Shown: positions 5,368 to 8,294 of the stretch, piece by piece
Layout: every line of letters starts with the position of its first letter
Position numbering within the stretch: position 1 is the stretch's first letter
NCBI GenBank assembly: GCA_013820865.1
Contig: JACDHU010000067.1
Span: 1-8,294 of the forward strand
Reading direction: 5' to 3'
Length of the DNA: 8,294 nucleotides
Source: Chloroflexota bacterium
Lineage (GTDB): Bacteria; Chloroflexota; Limnocylindria; QHBO01
Program-made: the position numbers and the translations under genes
The notes under the pieces: generated by a model
Told to the model about the DNA's origin: nothing
Databases searched by the model: none
Seen by the model: only the letters and a program-made list of their open reading frames with translations

Positions 5368-8294
5368 TCAGGCCAGTCGCTCCTCGACGCCCGAGCGCAG
5401 CTCAACGGCGACGGGCACCCCGGCCGCGCGGCGCACCACCTCACCAAGGCGGTCGTCCCAGGCCACGCGGTCAGGCAGCCGAACTTGGCGCGTGGCTCCT
5501 GCCACGGATAGCGTGAGTACCACCGCCAGCGGCCCCGGTCGACCCGCCAGCGCACCTTTGACCGATTCGATCGCCCCCAGCAGCCGATCCGTCGGCACCT
5601 CATCCCCGATCGAGACGCTGACCATGGCAGCGGACGCCTCCGGCGCCGATTGAATCGGCACGGCGTCCAGCGGAGCCGCCGTCACCTCGGCTGGCTCCGG
5701 CGCGCCAACGAACGTAGCAACCTCCGGCTCGGCCACCGCCACGGCGGTTAACGTGGGCGCTTCGACCGCAATTGCCTCGCGGGAAGCGCCGCTCCAGACG
5801 CCCTGCGCGCGCTCGGGCTGACGCTCCCAACGACGACCCCCGCCGCGGACGGCAAGCAGCCGATCTCGCTCCGCCCCGAACGCCACGACCCCCATGCGAA
5901 CCGCGTCGTCCCACTGGTGGACCGCCTCGCATAGGATCTGCGGCGTTTCGTCCCGCCGGTCGATGCGGCCGGTGACCAGCACGATCGAGTCATCGGCCCA
6001 GGAGTTCGCCGTCTGCTCGAACACCTTCGGGAAGACGACGACCTCGACCGACCCCTGAAGGTCCTCCAGCGTGGCAACCAGCATGGTGGAACCCGCACGC
6101 GTCACCACGCGTCGCGACGAGATCAGGATTCCGCCCAACGTGACCTTCGCGGCATCGGACTCCTCCGCCAGGTCGCCGGTGTAGGCCGTGACGTAGTCCG
6201 GTAGCTCATCAGCGATGTCGCCCAGCGGGTGCTCCGACAGATAGAGGCCGATGAGCTCCTTTTCCCAGCGCAACCGCTCCCGGCGCGGGATCTCCTCCCC
6301 GCCGTCCAGGAACTGGACCGATTCACCAGCCGGCACCGCGAACAGGTCGAACATCGTCGACTGGCCCGCGGCCACGTCTCGCTGATGGCGCTGGCCAGAT
6401 TCGAGGGCGCCATCGAGGGCGGCCAGCAACGCGCCCGCCGTTCCCAGGGAAGCGAGCGCGTTGGCCTTGATCAGCGACTCGACCACTCTCTTGTTCACCG
6501 TGCGCAGGTCCACGCGCTGACACAGGTCAGCCAGGGAGCGGAACGGCCCGGGCTCGTCCCCACCGTCGCGGACGGAGGCGATGGCCTCGATGGCACCCTC
6601 GCCCACGTTCTTGATTGCGGCCATGCCAAAGCGAATCGCTTCGGGCACTCCGGCGGCATCGGTCTCGACGGTGAATGGGGCCGATGATCTCTGCACGTCC
6701 GGCGGCCGCACCTCGATCCCGAGACGGCGACACTCGGCGATCACCGCGGCGACCTTTTCGGCCCGTCCCGAAAAGCCGTTGAGGACGGCGGTCATGAACT
6801 CGATCGGGTAATTCGCCTTCAGATAGGCCGTCTGGTAGGCGATGAGCCCGTAGCAGGTGGCGTGGGCCTTGTTGAACCCGTAGCGGGCGAAGGGCTCGAA
6901 CTCGTGGAACACCTTGTCGACGATGTGCGCCGAGATCCCCTTCTTTCGCGCCCCGGCCTTGAACTTGGCCTCGTGCTGGCGGAGGACATCCTCCTTCTTC
7001 TTGCGGATCGCGTAGCACAGGTTGTCGGCCTCGGGACCGGTGTAGTCCGCCATCGCGATGGCGGCGGTCATGATGTCCTCCTGGTACACGAAGATCCCGT
7101 ACGTGTCGCGCAGCGCCGGTTCCAGCGAGTCATGCAGATACGTCACCGCCTCCAGGCCGTGCTTGCGACGGATGTAAGCCGGGATGTTCGCCATCGGTCC
7201 AGGGCGAAACAGGGCGACCATTACCGCCAGGTCGCGCACCTCGGTCGGCTTGAGCTCCTTGACGTATCGGCGCATCCCGGAGCCTTCCAGCTGAAAGACG
7301 CCCGTCGTCTCACCGGTTGACAGCAGCTCGAACGTCTTCTTGTCGTCCAGCGGCAGCTTATCGACGTCCAGCTCAATGGACCGATGCGTCCTGACCAGGT
7401 CAACGGCATCTGCCAGGATCGTCAGGTTGATGAGGCCCAGGAAGTCGAACTTCAGGAGGCCCAACGCCTCGCAGGCGTGCATCTCGAACTGGGTCATGGT
7501 CGTCTTGCCGTCGGTCGCGCGCTGGAGCGGCATGATCTCGGTCAGCGGATCTCGCGAGATGACAATGCCGGCCGCGTGCGTCGAGGCATGGCGCGACACG
7601 CCCTCGAGCTGCTTCGCGATGCCGATGAGCTTGTCGACCCGGTCGTCCCCCGCCATCAGCTCCCGCAGCGCCGGTGAGATCTCCACCGCGCGGTCGAGCG
7701 AGATGTTCAGCTCGAGCGGGACGGCCTTGGCCACCCGGTCCGCTTCGGCGTAGGTGAGTCCCATGGCGCGCCCAACATCGCGGATGGCGGCCTTGGCACC
7801 AAGCGTCCCGAAGGTGATGATCTGCGCCACCCGGTCGTCGCCGTACTTGCGCGTGACGTACTCGATCACCTCGTCGCGGCGGCTGTCCTGGAAGTCGATG
7901 TCGATGTCCGGCATCGTCACCCGGTCCGGGTTCAGGAAACGCTCGAACGGAAGCCGATACTCGAGCGGGTCGACCGGCGTGATCTTCAAACTGTAGGTGA
8001 CGATGGAACCCGGCGCCGATCCTCGGCAGGTGATCATGATCCCCTGCTCCCGCGCAAACCGGGTGAAGTCGGCCACGATCAGGAAGTAGGCGGAATACCC
8101 CATCCGATCGATGATCCCCAGCTCGTAGTCGAGCCGGTGCTGGATCTCATCGGTGACCGTGCCGTATCGGTCAATGAGTCCGCGCTGGCACTCCTTGCGC
8201 AGCCAGGACGCCTCGGTTTCGCCGTCGGGCACGTCGAAATGCGGCAGGCGCAGGCCGGCGTAGTCGAGGTTGACCTCGCACTGCTCTGCGATGA
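5368..8294 (-). CDS. dnaE: DNA polymerase III subunit alpha (5' end beyond window)
   Basis: The catalytic subunit of the replicative polymerase, with 974 complete codons visible; the frame stays open to the right edge, so the start and the N-terminal PHP domain are missing. Numbered from the first full codon (8292-8290), the palm aspartates are Asp129 and Asp131 in MPDIDIDF, and Asp283 in KFDFLGL, matching E. coli D401, D403 and D555. Further landmarks are CRGSAPGS (89-96), the fingers with FRPGPM (362-367), YGFNKAHA (471-478), a helix-hairpin-helix region (about 555-612), the clamp-binding motif QSTMF (644-648; 6349-6363) and an OB fold (about 717-792). An Ala/Pro/Val/Glu-rich linker (about 819-899) joins a C-terminal domain (about 900-974). 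The clamp motif and long C-terminus point to the replicative DnaE1 rather than the error-prone DnaE2. By comparison with E. coli, about 270 residues are missing. Confidence 0.97.
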   Translation of the reverse strand, partial: IAEQCEVNLDYAGLRLPHFDVPDGETEASWLRKECQRGLIDRYGTVTDEIQHRLDYELGIIDRMGYSAYFLIVADFTRFAREQGIMITCRGSAPGSIVTYSLKITPVDPLEYRLPFERFLNPDRVTMPDIDIDFQDSRRDEVIEYVTRKYGDDRVAQIITFGTLGAKAAIRDVGRAMGLTYAEADRVAKAVPLELNISLDRAVEISPALRELMAGDDRVDKLIGIAKQLEGVSRHASTHAAGIVISRDPLTEIMPLQRATDGKTTMTQFEMHACEALGLLKFDFLGLINLTILADAVDLVRTHRSIELDVDKLPLDDKKTFELLSTGETTGVFQLEGSGMRRYVKELKPTEVRDLAVMVALFRPGPMANIPAYIRRKHGLEAVTYLHDSLEPALRDTYGIFVYQEDIMTAAIAMADYTGPEADNLCYAIRKKKEDVLRQHEAKFKAGARKKGISAHIVDKVFHEFEPFARYGFNKAHATCYGLIAYQTAYLKANYPIEFMTAVLNGFSGRAEKVAAVIAECRRLGIEVRPPDVQRSSAPFTVETDAAGVPEAIRFGMAAIKNVGEGAIEAIASVRDGGDEPGPFRSLADLCQRVDLRTVNKRVVESLIKANALASLGTAGALLAALDGALESGQRHQRDVAAGQSTMFDLFAVPAGESVQFLDGGEEIPRRERLRWEKELIGLYLSEHPLGDIADELPDYVTAYTGDLAEESDAAKVTLGGILISSRRVVTRAGSTMLVATLEDLQGSVEVVVFPKVFEQTANSWADDSIVLVTGRIDRRDETPQILCEAVHQWDDAVRMGVVAFGAERDRLLAVRGGGRRWERQPERAQGVWSGASREAIAVEAPTLTAVAVAEPEVATFVGAPEPAEVTAAPLDAVPIQSAPEASAAMVSVSIGDEVPTDRLLGAIESVKGALAGRPGPLAVVLTLSVAGATRQVRLPDRVAWDDRLGEVVRRAAGVPVAVELRSGVEERLA

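Noticed and set aside
5321..5386. Direct repeat CGCTCCTCG at 5321-5329 and 5378-5386 near the convergent gene ends
   Set aside because: Both copies lie in coding sequence with common GC-rich codons, and they form neither a useful stem nor a known site.
4725..5603. 292-codon open frame on the minus strand across the J-domain gene and the dnaE end
   Set aside because: It runs through two well-supported genes in shadow frames and its product is Arg/Trp/Ser-rich without domains.
1..8294. Search for defence systems, mobile elements, CRISPR arrays, tRNA or rRNA genes
   Set aside because: No spaced repeats, transposase or integrase motifs, terminal inverted repeats or RNA-gene sequences were seen, and gene content is transport, membrane, chaperone-related and replication.

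Overview
This is a GC-rich bacterial window (roughly two thirds G+C by eye) that is densely packed with genes. It holds six protein-coding genes, one of them cut by the right edge. I see no RNA genes, mobile elements, CRISPR arrays or phage genes. High GC, GTG/TTG starts, probable leaderless promoters and the style of the DnaE and J-domain proteins suggest Chloroflexota (Limnocylindria-like) or, less likely, Actinomycetota. That placement is an inference with low confidence.

Left part (1-2800, plus strand): a complete three-gene ABC importer operon of the polar amino acid/opine type. A leader of about 165 nt carries an 8-bp inverted repeat and a possible promoter. It is followed by a family 3 substrate-binding lipoprotein, a very strong intercistronic hairpin, the membrane permease, and the ATPase, whose start overlaps the permease stop by 4 nt. 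The binding protein captures solute outside the membrane, the permease (presumably a homodimer) forms the channel, and the ATPase drives transport.

Middle part (2797-5352): a minus-strand pair consists of a small winged-helix-like protein and an AI-2E/PerM family membrane protein, joined by a TTGA stop/start overlap. Divergent from it, across a gap of only 37-43 bp with two back-to-back -10-like hexamers, is a plus-strand gene for an unusual protein. It has an N-terminal J domain, one transmembrane helix and an extracytoplasmic domain.

Right part (5368-8294, minus strand): the 3' three quarters or so of dnaE, the replicative DNA polymerase III alpha subunit. The catalytic aspartates, clamp-binding motif, OB fold and a long Ala/Pro/Val-rich linker before the C-terminal domain are visible. 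The N-terminal PHP domain lies beyond the window.

Most of the window is ordinary housekeeping and transport. The points most worth a second look are the membrane-tethered J-domain architecture, the compact divergent promoter pair, the intercistronic hairpin and an atypical ligand-binding position in the binding protein. I do not see evidence for a new defence or mobile system.
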